Assembly: GCA_024516035.1 (NCBI GenBank)
Contig: CM044965.1
Coordinates: 28,446,919 to 28,510,918, forward strand
Source: Bactericera cockerelli
Taxonomy: Eukaryota > Arthropoda > Insecta > Hemiptera > Triozidae
Direction: 5' to 3'
Length of the DNA stretch: 64,000 bases
In this document: in pieces, positions 19,157-29,148 of the stretch
Layout of the letters: each line of letters opens with the position of its first letter
How positions within the stretch are numbered: position 1 is the stretch's first letter
The notes under the pieces: generated by a model
Told to the model about the DNA's origin: nothing
The model's input: the letters and a program-made list of their open reading frames with translations, nothing else
Databases searched by the model: none
Program-made: the position numbers and the translations under genes

Positions 19157-20272
19157 ATCGTGCGTTCAAGCCTAGTATGCTACCCACTTGGCCAAAGTCA
19201 CTACTTTGTCACAACTTTTAGTGAGTAGCATCGACATTATGAGAGCTAATTCATCATTTTTTTATGTCCATCCAACCATGATTGTCCAAAATCTCGTAAT
19301 GCCGACACAGGTCATTGGCTAATTCTGCAACTACTAAAATTTTCCTCGCGAGGGTAATGGGTTCGTCATGAAGATCAAATATAAAGATCGGAAAAACAAA
19401 ACAACGTTAAGCCCAAATTGAAAATATAGAGCTAAAAAATTTCGTCCCCGCCAGGATCCGAACCCATGCTGAGTGGGTGGCAGGTCGAGCTTGCTACCAA
19501 TAGACAAAGTTATCTTCTAAAGAAACGGACGGAAAATGAACTAACTAAATGAATACTTGGAAATTTAAATATTTAAATTTTGCAGTGAGAGAGCGAGGTC
19601 ATCTCGAAAAATACATACTGGCCAAGATCTGACCACTCAACTAAGGATTCGAAGGTACCTACCCGCCAAAGAAAATGAAAAGGCCACCAGGTGCCACCCA
19701 GTGGACCGGATGAAGGAATAAAATCAATAAATTGGTATCTGCTCATCAAGATCTTTCATTTGATACCACTTAAGATTAGTATTATCCTTCAATTCCCGAT
19801 TTGGGCTCCCAAAACCCGAGGCCGCCCAAATGGGCCGCCCGCTTATAATTTAGAATTTTTTTTTGGTCCGGGCTCATCTTCATTATATCTTGATCACTTT
19901 AGACACCTCACTTAATCTTCAGTGCCAAGTTAAAGACACGAAGTCGGGTCTCAAAGGATCCGTATGAAAAAAAAAACGGAAAAAAAAAAAAAAATTATGA
20001 ATCTTTTCATGTCTTTCACGATTGTTGGGGGGTCTCGAAAATAGGGTTCCCGTTGACCTAGGAAGTCAAACAAAAAGTCAAATCAATATATTTTTCAACG
20101 TAGAGTCCATTTCTGCAATAAAAATCGCAATGTTTGAAATTCATGTTGCACTTTTCGCTGGCTGAAAGTACACGAAATGCATGGGAACTATGTTTTCCGT
20201 AACCTTACACTCTGCCGGGCTGTCTCTTTCTTTGTATAGGCGTTCTTCACACCTCGGCCGAGGTGTTTGATA
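19157..20272. repeat. Long dispersed composite repeat, copy 2
   Basis: Direct-orientation partner of 6289-7523, with similarity beginning at tcgtgcgt(g/t)caagcctagt and ending at the palindrome CACCTCGGCCGAGGTG (20250-20265). Its left flank, 19080-19157, which in copy 1 would fall in the assembly gap, carries SINE-like text (CACGAGGTATGAGTG). No coding frame. Confidence 0.85.
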
Positions 20273-20334
20273 TAATAGAAAAAAAAAAATAAATAAATAA
20301 ATATACGAGTATACATAATATATGTCCCAATTAA

Positions 20335-20374
20335 GGGCGGGGTTATTGCCTTTGGCAATCTCTTCCACCCAACC
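20335..20374 (-). repeat. Conserved LINE 3' stem-loop, copy b
   Basis: Minus strand GGTTGGGTGGAAGAGATTGCCAAAGGCAATAACCCCGCCC in outline; inner stem ATTGCC/GGCAAT. Same hairpin as copies a, c and d. Confidence 0.6.
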
Positions 20375-20894
20375 TTTTCTTCCCTCTTCCCATTTAATAT
20401 TTTGACCACATAATAATAGGTCTTCGGTTTACTATTGGCCCAACCCAGGATGGTTGAGGTTTATATGGGTCGCTGATGGGTAAGATTCCAGCAAATAAAG
20501 CGTAAAACCCACGTCTCTATACGAAAAAAAATCGCATGTTCAGCAACTCGAACCAGCGACCTCCAGGTTACGAGTTCGCCGCCTTATCGATCGAACTAGT
20601 GGGGTCGGTTGAATTGTTTATCAGGGATAACAGCACTGACATTGACCCTGGTTCAGTGGTTGCTACTGTTTTGTAATAATAAATCATTGAGGCTCACAGT
20701 CAGTATAGCTATTATCAAAACAAGTTGCTATTTGAGTAGATACTAAAATCATGATGATGATGAAAAAGTATTTTTTTTTTTTTTTTTTTTTACATTTTTA
20801 GGGTTAACGTCCCTTTTAACAGTCAAGGTCATTGAGAGACGGAGGTTTTACCCTCCGTTTGTTGTAAAATTAATAAACACCTATTCACATAAAC

Positions 20895-21102
20895 CTCACT
20901 CAGCCTGAGTGGGAGGTTAGGACTTGGATGGGTGACCATTCGAATTCGAACCCTCGTGGTGCTGGCTATTCCCGGCCCCACTTAGACTGGGTGATGTTAA
21001 TTTGAGTACCTGGTTTGTGAGATTCCAGCGAATGGAGAGTAAATCCCCGTCGTGATACGACCATGTAGTTGAAAGCGATGTTAAACCCAAATTAAAAGAA
21101 GA
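20895..21102 (+). repeat. 5S-rRNA-like SINE (partial)
   Basis: Contains GGTTAGGACTTGGATGGGTG followed by ACCATTCG, which resembles the internal promoter (box C) of 5S rRNA. The family body (CTGGGTGATGTTAATTTGAG) and the tail TTAAACCCAAATTAAAAG follow. The 5' half of the 5S part is missing here; compare the better copy at 46263-46463. Confidence 0.6.
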
Positions 21103-21849
21103 GGGAAATAAATGGTTTGTAGAATAAAAAAAAATCATCTCTGCCGTGGAGAAGAAATGATTATAAATTAAATATTTCCAATTTATAATCATTCTCAGGC
21201 ACTTTAATTTTGAAAATAATAAATATACTTAAAATCTTTACAAACAAAAACCAAACATACAAAGATAGTTTGTAAATAAAAAAATATGTGTTTAACAATA
21301 ACAATAATAATCACCGAGCACAAATTTTCCGACCAATCAGATCTCGCCACGCAGGTCTGACTCATCATGAGGCAGATACGTGGGGATAGCTGACGTGGCA
21401 CTCCCGGCTCATCACTCGAGTGACAACACTGATAAGGGAATTAAAGGCTAAGTGAAGAGCCCGTCAGATAAGGGCTCCGGTATCTTAAGTCGTTCTTAAG
21501 ATCGGAACTGACACGAGCTTGACGTAGGTAAGTGCTGATAGTCAGCCAGCTCGGGAGAAGACCCGGCCCAACTCAGGCTGGGTGAGGTTAATTCAAGTAG
21601 CAGAGTTGTCAGAACTGACACGAGCTTGACGTAGGTAAGGGAAGATAGCAGATATTGTTAGACTCCCGGCATTACTCGGGCTGGGTAAGTAGCTGAGTCG
21701 TTTGTCTTCCGAAAAAATCCTTGTTGTGATATGAAGTTGAAAACGATTTTGAATCCAAAGAAACAATTTTACTATGACTTAACAATTTGATAAATTTGAA
21801 ATACAACAAATACATGACTATCTCTTCTTTTTGTTATTAAATCACAACT

Positions 21850-21988
21850 AAAATTGTGTAGAGCAGAATAATGGGACTTTTCTGTTTATTAAATTCATCT
21901 TGTAAATCATTTGCCCGTACCCGAATTCGAACCCACTTGCACCGTGCGTGCAACACTAGCGCGCTATCCACTCGGCCATGGTGACTAC
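21850..21988 (-). repeat. tRNA-derived SINE, diverged copy
   Basis: Minus strand: GTAGTCACCATGGCCGAGTG-type head with GATAGCGCGCTAGTGTTGCA, B-box GGGTTCGAATTC, short body. Confidence 0.6.
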
Positions 21989-23065
21989 TTTAAAATACGA
22001 TAAACTTACATGAAAACAACAACAAAAATAATAATGTAAGAAAAATTTCGACACCAGCTTGAATAGAACCTAGGAACCAACCTCAGTAACTCGATTAATA
22101 AGACTCGTAATCTGGAGGTCGGTGGTTCGAGTCCTAAGAATGGTTAGAATTTAGTCAAGCTAGTTTGAGTCAAGCTAGTTTGAGAACTTGTTTAGTTTAT
22201 TTGGGTTTAACGTTGCTTTCAAATTCATGGTCACGTCACTAACAGTGCTTTTTTTCCTGGGAAAACATTGCAGCTACTAAAAGTAGTCTTACCTAGCCGG
22301 ATTGTTACCGGGAATAGCAGAAAATGGATTGTCATGATGACAATAATGACATCCCGCTTGAGAAGAGTCGACGTTGTTCAGTTCAACTTCATGGTTGTGG
22401 TTTGTTGGTTTTGGCACACTTTTACGGCTGGATGCCCTTCCGAACGCCAACGATTCTATTTGATTTAACGTCCTGGATTAGGGGTTTTACCCTCTATTCG
22501 CTGGGAATCGTACGATTTGTGATTATCTTCCATTAAACTTTCGTGTCGCAACATAGAGATGATTACATAATCGTCATACATATTTGTGTACTTTATGGTC
22601 ATTATTATGAAGTGAGAAAAAGTAGTGTATCAAATGAACTATCAATACATATTAGCCACCTAAATGTTGAAAGAAATGTCCCGCAAACTTTCGAAGCGCG
22701 TAACACATTAGTGACGCGTAATATCACAAAAGATCTATATCAGGTCGCAGTGACAAAGAGCTTTCGTAGCCGACAGCCCTACTTATACCAATACCAACTA
22801 TCAATACATAACTACCAAATATTTTTTTTTCACCAGCACGGAAGTGCCTCGGTGAACGCACCGCGCCGCAAAGCGGCTAGTATGATATAATTATGTATTT
22901 GAAAAACAATGGGTTTTATGGGTATGGGAAGTAATATTAAATTTAACAGTCCCATAGTGGCATGGTTTAGCATTGATGAAGAGTCACTTTTAGTTAGGGT
23001 AGAACTAGACAGCCATGGATACCAGGCGGTTCATGTCCGACGACACTTTTCGGCATGGGCTTTTC

Positions 23066-23116
23066 TTTCTCTCTCTCTCTCTCTCTCTCCCTCACACTCT
23101 CAAAAAAAAAAAAAAA
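23066..23116. repeat. (CT)n and A16 simple repeats
   Basis: TCTCTC run at 23067-23089 followed closely by an A run at 23102-23118. Borders the 15-bp minisatellite. Confidence 0.9.
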
Positions 23117-23720
23117 AATGGCTATGGGAAAACGGGTAAGGGAAGAATGGGTAAGGGAAGAATGGGTAAGGGAAGAATGAGTAAGGAAAAATGGGTAAGG
23201 GAAGAATGGGTACGGGAAGAATGGGTAGGGGAAGAATGGGTAAGGGAAGAATGGGTACGGGAAGAATGGGTAAGGGAAGAATGGGTACGGGAAGAATGGG
23301 TAGGGGAAGAATGGGTAAGGGAAGAAATGGGTAAGGGAAGAATGGGTAAGGGAAGAATGGGTACGGGAAGAATGGGTACGGGAAGAATGGGTAAGGGAAG
23401 AATGGGTAGGGGAAGAATGGGTAAGGGAAGAATGGGTAAGGGAAGAATGGGTAAGGGAAGAATGGGTAGGGGAAGAATGGGTAAGGGAAGAATGGGTAAG
23501 GGAAGAATGGGTAAGGGAAGAATGGGTAGGGGAAGAATGGGTAGGGGAAGAATGGGTAAGGGAAGAATGGGTAAGGGAAGAATGGGTAAGGGAAGAATGG
23601 GTAGGGGAAGAATGGGTAAGGGAAGAATGGGTAAGGGAAAATGGGTAAGGGAAGAATGGGTACGGGAAGAATGGGTACGGGAAGAATGGGTAAGGGAAGA
23701 ATGGGTAAGGGAAGAATGGG
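23117..23720. repeat. 15-bp minisatellite, about 40 copies
   Basis: Unit gggtaagggaagaat with A/C/G variation at one position (gggta(a/c/g)ggg). It derives from the intron part of the composite units that follow. Long open frames on both strands only restate the unit. Confidence 0.97.
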
Positions 23721-24215
23721 TATCACTTACTTGGGACTTGGGATTGACCAGGTTTTGGAAGAATGGGTAAGGGAAGAATGGGTATCACTTACTTGGGACT
23801 TGGGATTGACCAGGTTTTGGAAGAATGGGTAAGGGAAGAATGGGTATCACTTACTTGGGATTGACCAGGTTTTGGAAGAATGGGTAAGGGAAGAATGGGT
23901 ATCACTTACTTGGGATTGACCAGGTTTTTGGAAGAATGGGTAAGGGAAGAATGGGTAAGGGAAGAATGGGTATCACTTACTTGGGATTGACCAGGTTTTG
24001 GAAGAATGGGTAAGGGAAGAATGGGTATCACTTACTTGGGATTGACCAGGTTTTGGAAGAATGGGTAAGGGAAGAATGGGTAAGGGAAGAATGGGTATCA
24101 CTTACTTGGGATTGACCAGGTTTTGGAAGAATGGGTAAGGGAAGAATGGGTATCACTTACTTGGGATTGACCAGGTTTTGGAAGAATGGGTAAGGGAAGA
24201 ATGGGTAAGGAAAGA
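23721..24215. repeat. Composite splice-donor minisatellite (8 donor copies)
   Basis: Units alternate one or two 15-bp blocks with a block that on the minus strand reads AACCTGGTCAATCCCAA|GTAAGTGATACCC. This block is the last 17 bases of exon E plus its donor. Donor copies start near 23720, 23781, 23843, 23897, 23967, 24024, 24091 and 24146. The first two contain a short extra duplication (acttgggact). Confidence 0.95.
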
Positions 24216-25270
24216 TAAGAACGGTTCAGAGCCATAAATTAATATGGGCAGCATAATATGTTCGTCGCAAGCGACGCCCCGCACCTGGGTTGCCCCTTAA
24301 AGCGGTAATAACTGCATCATCATGGTAGCCACTTCTTATCTGCCGTTATGTACACGTTAGCCCGTTTCTCGTATTTGCTTTTCTGAACTGCCCATCCGCG
24401 TTTTTGTGTACATTTGGCAACGGATTTGCGTCATCGGGCAGCTCAGTTGGTGGAGTGCCGTTCTATCTTCCTAACCCGGTCGTTCTCGTAATTCCTAACC
24501 CTGGTCTTGCTCGTCATGGCGGGCAAACAAGTATATCTGCTCCAACGCTCGACTTTGTGCAATTTGCTCAAGACTTGCGGGCCATGGTAATCCGGATTGC
24601 GTGCATGAATTTTTTAGGATGTCGCGCTGTCGCGCGAACCTATCGCACTCAAAGATCCGATGGCTCGGGTCGTCTGTCACGTTGCAAATGAGACATTTCC
24701 CTTCACCCACGTGCAGAATTCTTTCCTGATATTCAGCAAAGAATCCATGTCCCGTGAGTACCTCAGTACTCTGCCTCGTCAGTTTTAGCCGTATCGACAA
24801 TCGGCTTTCTAGCGTGGGGAAGAATTTCCTTGTGTGCCTACCTCGGTGGTCGTCTCGCCATCGCCTTGCCCATTTCCGTCTTGGTACTGGTCCTGAGGCG
24901 GATTTTCAGGGCTTTCATACCGTAGCGGGCCAGGTCCTCAGTTCTGTACTCGGTCTCAACGTGCTTGACCGGCTCGACATTGTTTCGTAGGCACTGGATG
25001 ACAATATGCTCCGAGGCAACGAGGTCCAGGGGGGGCTCGCCCGCGAGCAGCTGCGCGACCGGGTGACTGACAGAAAACTTGCAGCCACCCACGCCGATAC
25101 AGCAATGCCGTTGGAGCGAGAGTAGTCCCCGTCTGGTCCTGTCCCTGCGTAGCGCATCGCCCCATATGCCCACTCCGTATAGAACTTTTGGAACCGTGGC
25201 ACCGCGGTAGATATTGACCATGCCGTCAGGCGGGTCACCCCAATTCAACTCTACATGTCTTCTTAACGCC
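24216..25270 (-). mobile_element. 5'-truncated non-LTR retrotransposon (R1/I-like RT C-terminal region) inserted in the array
   Basis: 1055 bp, flanked by a 12-bp direct repeat ggtaaggaaaga (24204-24215 and 25271-25282) derived from the minisatellite. On the minus strand, frames cover the end of a reverse transcriptase and the region after it. They include YGVGIWGDALRRDRTRRGLL and, after a frame break near 24800-24840, LTGHGFFAEYQERILHVGEG with a CLICNVTDDPSHRIFEC zinc-like motif. That pattern (C-x2-C...H-x4-C after RT) is typical of R1/I-type elements. Frames are broken. No long poly-A at its 3' end. Confidence 0.8.
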
Positions 25271-25282
25271 GGTAAGGAAAGA

Positions 25283-25297
25283 GTGGGTATCACTTAC
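25283..25297. repeat. Proximal array remnant at the exon E donor
   Basis: The few bases between the LINE and exon E (gtgggtatcacttac) are the functional donor GTAAGTGATACCC on the minus strand. Everything distal to them is array or LINE. Confidence 0.7.
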
Positions 25298-25391
25298 TTG
25301 GGATTGACCAGGTTGTGTCCGCCGCCGTTCACAGGACTGGGCGTTGCCGCACGGCCGCCTGTTGCCGCCACGTTGCCGCACAGGAAGGTGG
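25298..25391 (-). CDS. ITPRID/KRAP-like gene, exon E
   Basis: 94 bases, minus strand. Acceptor gctctggtttcag, donor AA|GTAAGTGA. It reads ATFLCGNVAATGGRAATPSP and then VNGGGHNLVNP. Low-complexity Gly/Ala/Asn linker between conserved exons D and F. Phase 1 in, phase 2 out, as both neighbours require. The last 17 bases are repeated in the array to the left. Reading past the donor gives AAG TAA (stop). Confidence 0.75.
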
Positions 25392-25465
25392 CTGAAACCA
25401 GAGCAAAGGAGCCGCATAGTCAGTCATGCAGAACAGCATTGCGGCGGACCTCTGCGAGTCTTCGA

Positions 25466-25507
25466 GGGTTGGGTGGAAGAGATTGCCATAAGCAATAGCC
25501 CCGCCTT
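25466..25507 (+). repeat. Conserved LINE 3' stem-loop, copy c
   Basis: Plus strand GGGTTGGGTGG ... ATTGCC/GGCAAT-like inner stem (ATTGCCATAAGCAAT) ... CCCCGCC. The opposite orientation to copies a, b and d. Confidence 0.6.
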
Positions 25508-26527
25508 TTAGTTTGGACTCTCTCTCGCTTTTTGTTTTAAGTATACACAAATGTACATGCACCTATGTCATTTCTCTGTGGTCAATACTGGTAGATACAA
25601 ATTATGTTCATGTCTTAGTTGTTGAAGTTGAATTGAATAATGTTATTGAATAATGTCAATAATAATATAGTCTCACAGAAATGTATTGCTACAAATCTCG
25701 AAAATGAGTCTCAAAACAACCATATAATATAGTATAACTATGTATAATGTTTAGGCTCTTCAAGCTCAGGCGGTTCAGAGCATGAGTAATACAACTAGTT
25801 CCTGGATTTATGAGTATTATACACGATATCTTTTTTGGATTACATTGAAAGATATGTTCATAATTAATTATTTTTTTTCTGAATGGTTATTCATAATTAT
25901 ATGTCTAGACCATTAAAATAAAAATAAACAAAGTTGAAAAGTTAAAGTATGATTTTTTTATCGTGAAGCACAATGCCTGTAAATATATTCGACTGGATAC
26001 GAAATATGAAGGGAATTTTGAGATTTTTTTTCAGTCGGATGGCAATGTGAATGCTGAAAGTTTCAAATACTATTTCACGTAAGCCTGGCGTGTCTGTATC
26101 CTATGAAATCACTAAAACGGGGTTTTTTAAACAAATTTTCAATTAATGTAAATCAATACGTGACACCACAGAGAAAGGGAAAGTTCAAAATGAACATTGT
26201 TTTTGATGTTCAATGAATACAATGAATAACTAGCTCTTATCTCTTTTTCACTATTTCACGTAAAATCCTACGAAATCGCTAAATCCGCACTGAACAAAAC
26301 TTACATTGCTTAATTGAAAGAGACGAATTAAAAATAGCAATCAGAGAAATCACATAGTTTGTGTAATCCTCGACACAACAGTATCTGCTACTCTGAAATT
26401 CAGTGAATGTCAAGAGAGATAAGGGATATCTTTACCCCCCCCCCCCCTCTTCTTCTTGAAAACATAACATACCATACACAGTCTTTACTTTTCAGATAAA
26501 AAAATGTGTTTCTTTGTGTTATTATAT

Positions 26528-26760
26528 CACAATTTTAGTGGGTAGCGCAAAATTATAGTACTTTTTCTTGAATATTTCAACACTTTATTTTGGCCCATAA
26601 ATCCGCCACTGATTGCTGCTCACATGAAAGCAGCTCAAGTACATTTTTTCTCAAGAGGAAAATGTACAGAGCAGAAAAATTTCTGCCCCGCTGGGCATCG
26701 AACCAAGGTCCCCATACGTGCAATGCCCAGTGCACAAACTCACTCGGTCACAGTGACTAC
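26528..26760 (-). repeat. tRNA-derived SINE, copy 3
   Basis: Minus strand, tail GCGCTACCCACTAAAATTGTG, body lacking part of the GGGTCCACTC box, head ending CAGTGACTAC on the plus strand. Confidence 0.8.
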
Positions 26761-27378
26761 ATTAACATCAATATTATTAAAAGAACTGTCACACAATAAA
26801 TAAAAACATACATAAATAAATTCACGCGTTGATTACTCATACATGATGGATCACTGTAACTCTACATTTTCCAACAACAGATATAAATAACAATAGACAC
26901 ATATTTATAATGGCGGATTAGGACTAAAGAGCCCACTTATTCCAGCAGTTGATGTGGTGCCATTATTGTGTTCCCGAAAAGTACACTTTTATAGGGGAAC
27001 AGTTAGTAATTTTTGGGTAAGATAACTGTTATTGTTTAAACTCAAAAAAAAAAAAAGATTATTAAATTATTTCGTAAACAGTGTATTTAAAAAAAATCTA
27101 TTATCTACTTATGAATAAATGCAAAAGTCAATCACTTAATAATAATATCGTCTTATTTATACTACCCTATTAGTATTATTATGTGGTCAAAATCCAAATG
27201 GGAGGATAACTTCTCATGTCCTGGCTACGTTTCGAACCCGCGACCTCTGGATTACCATACCGAACTTAACATTCATTCATCTCTGTTTCTCCGTACTGTT
27301 ACGTCCTACGTTATAAGACGAACAGATTACTACAACTAGCAAAACAGCATTGGTTAAAAAACAAAACCCTGCACTCAC

Positions 27379-27458
27379 CCTCCGCTCCCAGCGTCAAGTT
27401 GTCGTGTTCTGGATCACTCTCTATGCTCACTATGGGCAGGATGGGCTCCTCTTCAACC
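27379..27458 (-). CDS. ITPRID/KRAP-like gene, exon D
   Basis: 80 bases, minus strand. Acceptor gttgtgtatttcgcag, donor G|GTGAGTGC. It reads VEEEPILPIVSIESDPEHDN and then LTLGAEG. Acidic and compact. Completes the CG from exon C and leaves one base, which exon E completes. Lies between the EWVDSLP exon and the LGFG exon. Confidence 0.8.
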
Positions 27459-28320
27459 CTGCGAAATACACAACACAGAATAGTAAGACGCAAGGGTTTT
27501 TATCATAACTCACTAGTAATTTTTATTTTGAATCTGTGCAAAAACCGGTAAACAAGATACACCACACGAGCGCGTGGAGAAATAAGAAATAGAGAACTCA
27601 TAACGTACTAATCTCATGCGAAATGAAGCGGTCACATAAAATCGGGCATTTTGGATAGCTGGAACACAACAATAACAAATTAGTTTTTTTTTTTCTTTAG
27701 TTTTACATGCCTTTGACGGTAATAACGGTAGTCATATCGGATAGCTGCTATCATTTTGTCCATAGTATCCATAGTAAATTTGGTTACAGCTATTATTTGC
27801 AGTAAGAGACACCTTCCGATAGAATGTTGACCAGCACCTAAATGGGAAGTGTTGAGTCAATTATCGACCTTCAGGGGAGAGGCATACTATAGGATGGGCA
27901 AGCTACAACACAGACTAAAAAGCGTCTACAGTAGCTGCGGTTTCATGATTGAGGCCCTACCCAGGCTGAGTGAGAAGCCCCCATTAAGAAAATAAAGCTG
28001 TGCACTGGTAGTCAAGTTGTTAAAGCACTAGTCTGATAATCCAGGTAGCGTTGGGATCCATTGATTCGAGTCCCACCCAATGCATTTTCTCAATTATTTG
28101 AGTATGTGACCACATAATAATAAGACTCTGAGGGTTAGGTGGTAGAAAATCAGTCAGTATCAGTATAAACAGAAAAGTGAGAAGTTGTACTAGATGTACA
28201 TGATTGTACTAGTACAGTACTAGTTGTACCAGTTGTACTAGTTGTACTAGAAATGCTTCGAGTATTAACCTCGCCTGATGGTTACTTTCTACTAAAGCGT
28301 ATTATTATTATTATTCTCAC
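27459..28320. other. Intron with SINE-like pieces and a TAA microsatellite at the donor
   Basis: At 27940-28090 (plus) there is a tRNA-like segment (TGATAATCCAGG, ATTCGAGTCCC) with a poor head. At 28156-28190 there is a phrase (agtataaacagaaaagtgag) that recurs at 32459 and 32607. A TACTAGTTGTAC-rich patch lies at 28195-28250. The intron starts on the minus strand with GTGAGAATAATAATAATAAT, a short TAA repeat growing right from the donor. Confidence 0.5.
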
Positions 28321-28700
28321 CGGGGCGGGGTGGGCAGGGGGGGCAAGGAGTCTACCCACTCCTGAACAGTGACGGGGGATTTGTTGCGGGGGGTGAGGGA
28401 GGCGGGCGTCTCAGCCGACAAACTCAGCTGTCCTGGGCGCATTTCGGTCTCGTTGAGTCGAGGGATATTTTCAGTCAACCGCGGGATATTTTCACTCAGT
28501 CGAGGGATATTTTCACTCAGTCGCGGGATAGTCTCATTGAGCCGAGGGATATTTTCATTGATTCGCGGGATATTCTCATTGAGTCGAGGGATATTTTCAT
28601 TGATTCGCGGGATATTTTCATTGAGTCGAGGCCTTTTGGACAGCTCGGGCGAAGAGGTGGTGATCCAATGAACACCGACGGAACTTGGAACGGACTGGCC
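28321..28700 (-). CDS. ITPRID/KRAP-like gene, exon C with coding 21-bp repeats and the EWVDSLP motif
   Basis: 380 bases, minus strand. Acceptor ttttatttccag, donor CG|GTGAGAAT. It starts GQSVPSSVGVHWITTSSPEL, then carries about nine 7-residue repeats of type R(L/I)(N/S)ENIP (about 28450-28640). It ends with LTPRNKSPVTVQEWVDSLPP followed by a proline run. The xVxEWxDSLP segment is, to my knowledge, the N-terminal part of the ITPRID-family conserved region. Phase 0 in, phase 2 out. The heptad-like repeats are in frame and keep their residues, so they look translated and tolerated. Confidence 0.83.
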
Positions 28701-29148
28701 CTGGAAATAAAATGGATTTTAAGGATCGCTTTATTTTTCGCCCCCTAGCAAGAATTTTTTTTGTAATAACAATGGTGCTCTGCTCTTGCAACAACTAACA
28801 ACCTCTTTGGACTAACTTTCTTTTAAATACATTGAAATTATACGTATGTATAAAGTCTCAAGAAGATTTCATAGTTATACACAACTAATGGTAAAACAAA
28901 TAGAAGTCAAAATAATTTGAAGATATTACAATTGGCTTTTTTTGTTTTCCTTATTTTTTATTATCAGACGTCAATTTCGACAGTTACAACATTATATTAT
29001 ATTATTTGAAACACTCATGCAGATTAATAGTCAGTAAAATCATGTGAATCTGCACAATAATACGTAGGTATTTACTTATTTTCATTGAATCTGATCACAT
29101 ATGCATAATTAACATGTACATGCATAATAAAAAAACGTCTTACCTTAC
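28701..29148. other. AT-rich intron, nothing recognised
   Basis: Intron between exons B and C. No repeat family, RNA gene or coding potential seen. Confidence 0.6.

Larger units (their letters stand above)
20375..23065. other. Intron packed with SINE families; no gene
   Basis: Minus-strand tRNA-like head at 20530-20612. Poly-T tract at 20770-20790. 5S-like SINE at 20895-21102. Related SINE tails at 21500-21720. Diverged copy of the tRNA-SINE family at 21850-21988. Plus-strand tRNA-like head at 22080-22145. At 22400-22450 there is a widespread SINE/LINE tail motif (TTTTACGGCTGGATGCCCTT). The 22500-23000 open frames show no recognisable domain. Confidence 0.5.
25392..27378. other. Intron with a LINE stem-loop, a SINE and a C-run; no gene
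   Basis: LINE-type stem-loop at 25466-25507 (plus sense). C13 run at 26435-26447. tRNA-derived SINE at 26528-26760 (minus). tRNA-like head at 27225-27270 (minus). The rest is AT-rich and non-coding. Confidence 0.55.

Noticed and set aside
22543..22890. 115-codon plus-strand frame
   Set aside because: Flanked by SINE remnants, with no recognisable domain and no good splice sites; coding status unsupported.
23015..23832. Gly/Lys/Met-rich (plus) and Pro/Phe/Leu-rich (minus) repeat proteins of 200-250 residues
   Set aside because: A 15-bp repeat keeps all frames open. No splice or start evidence.
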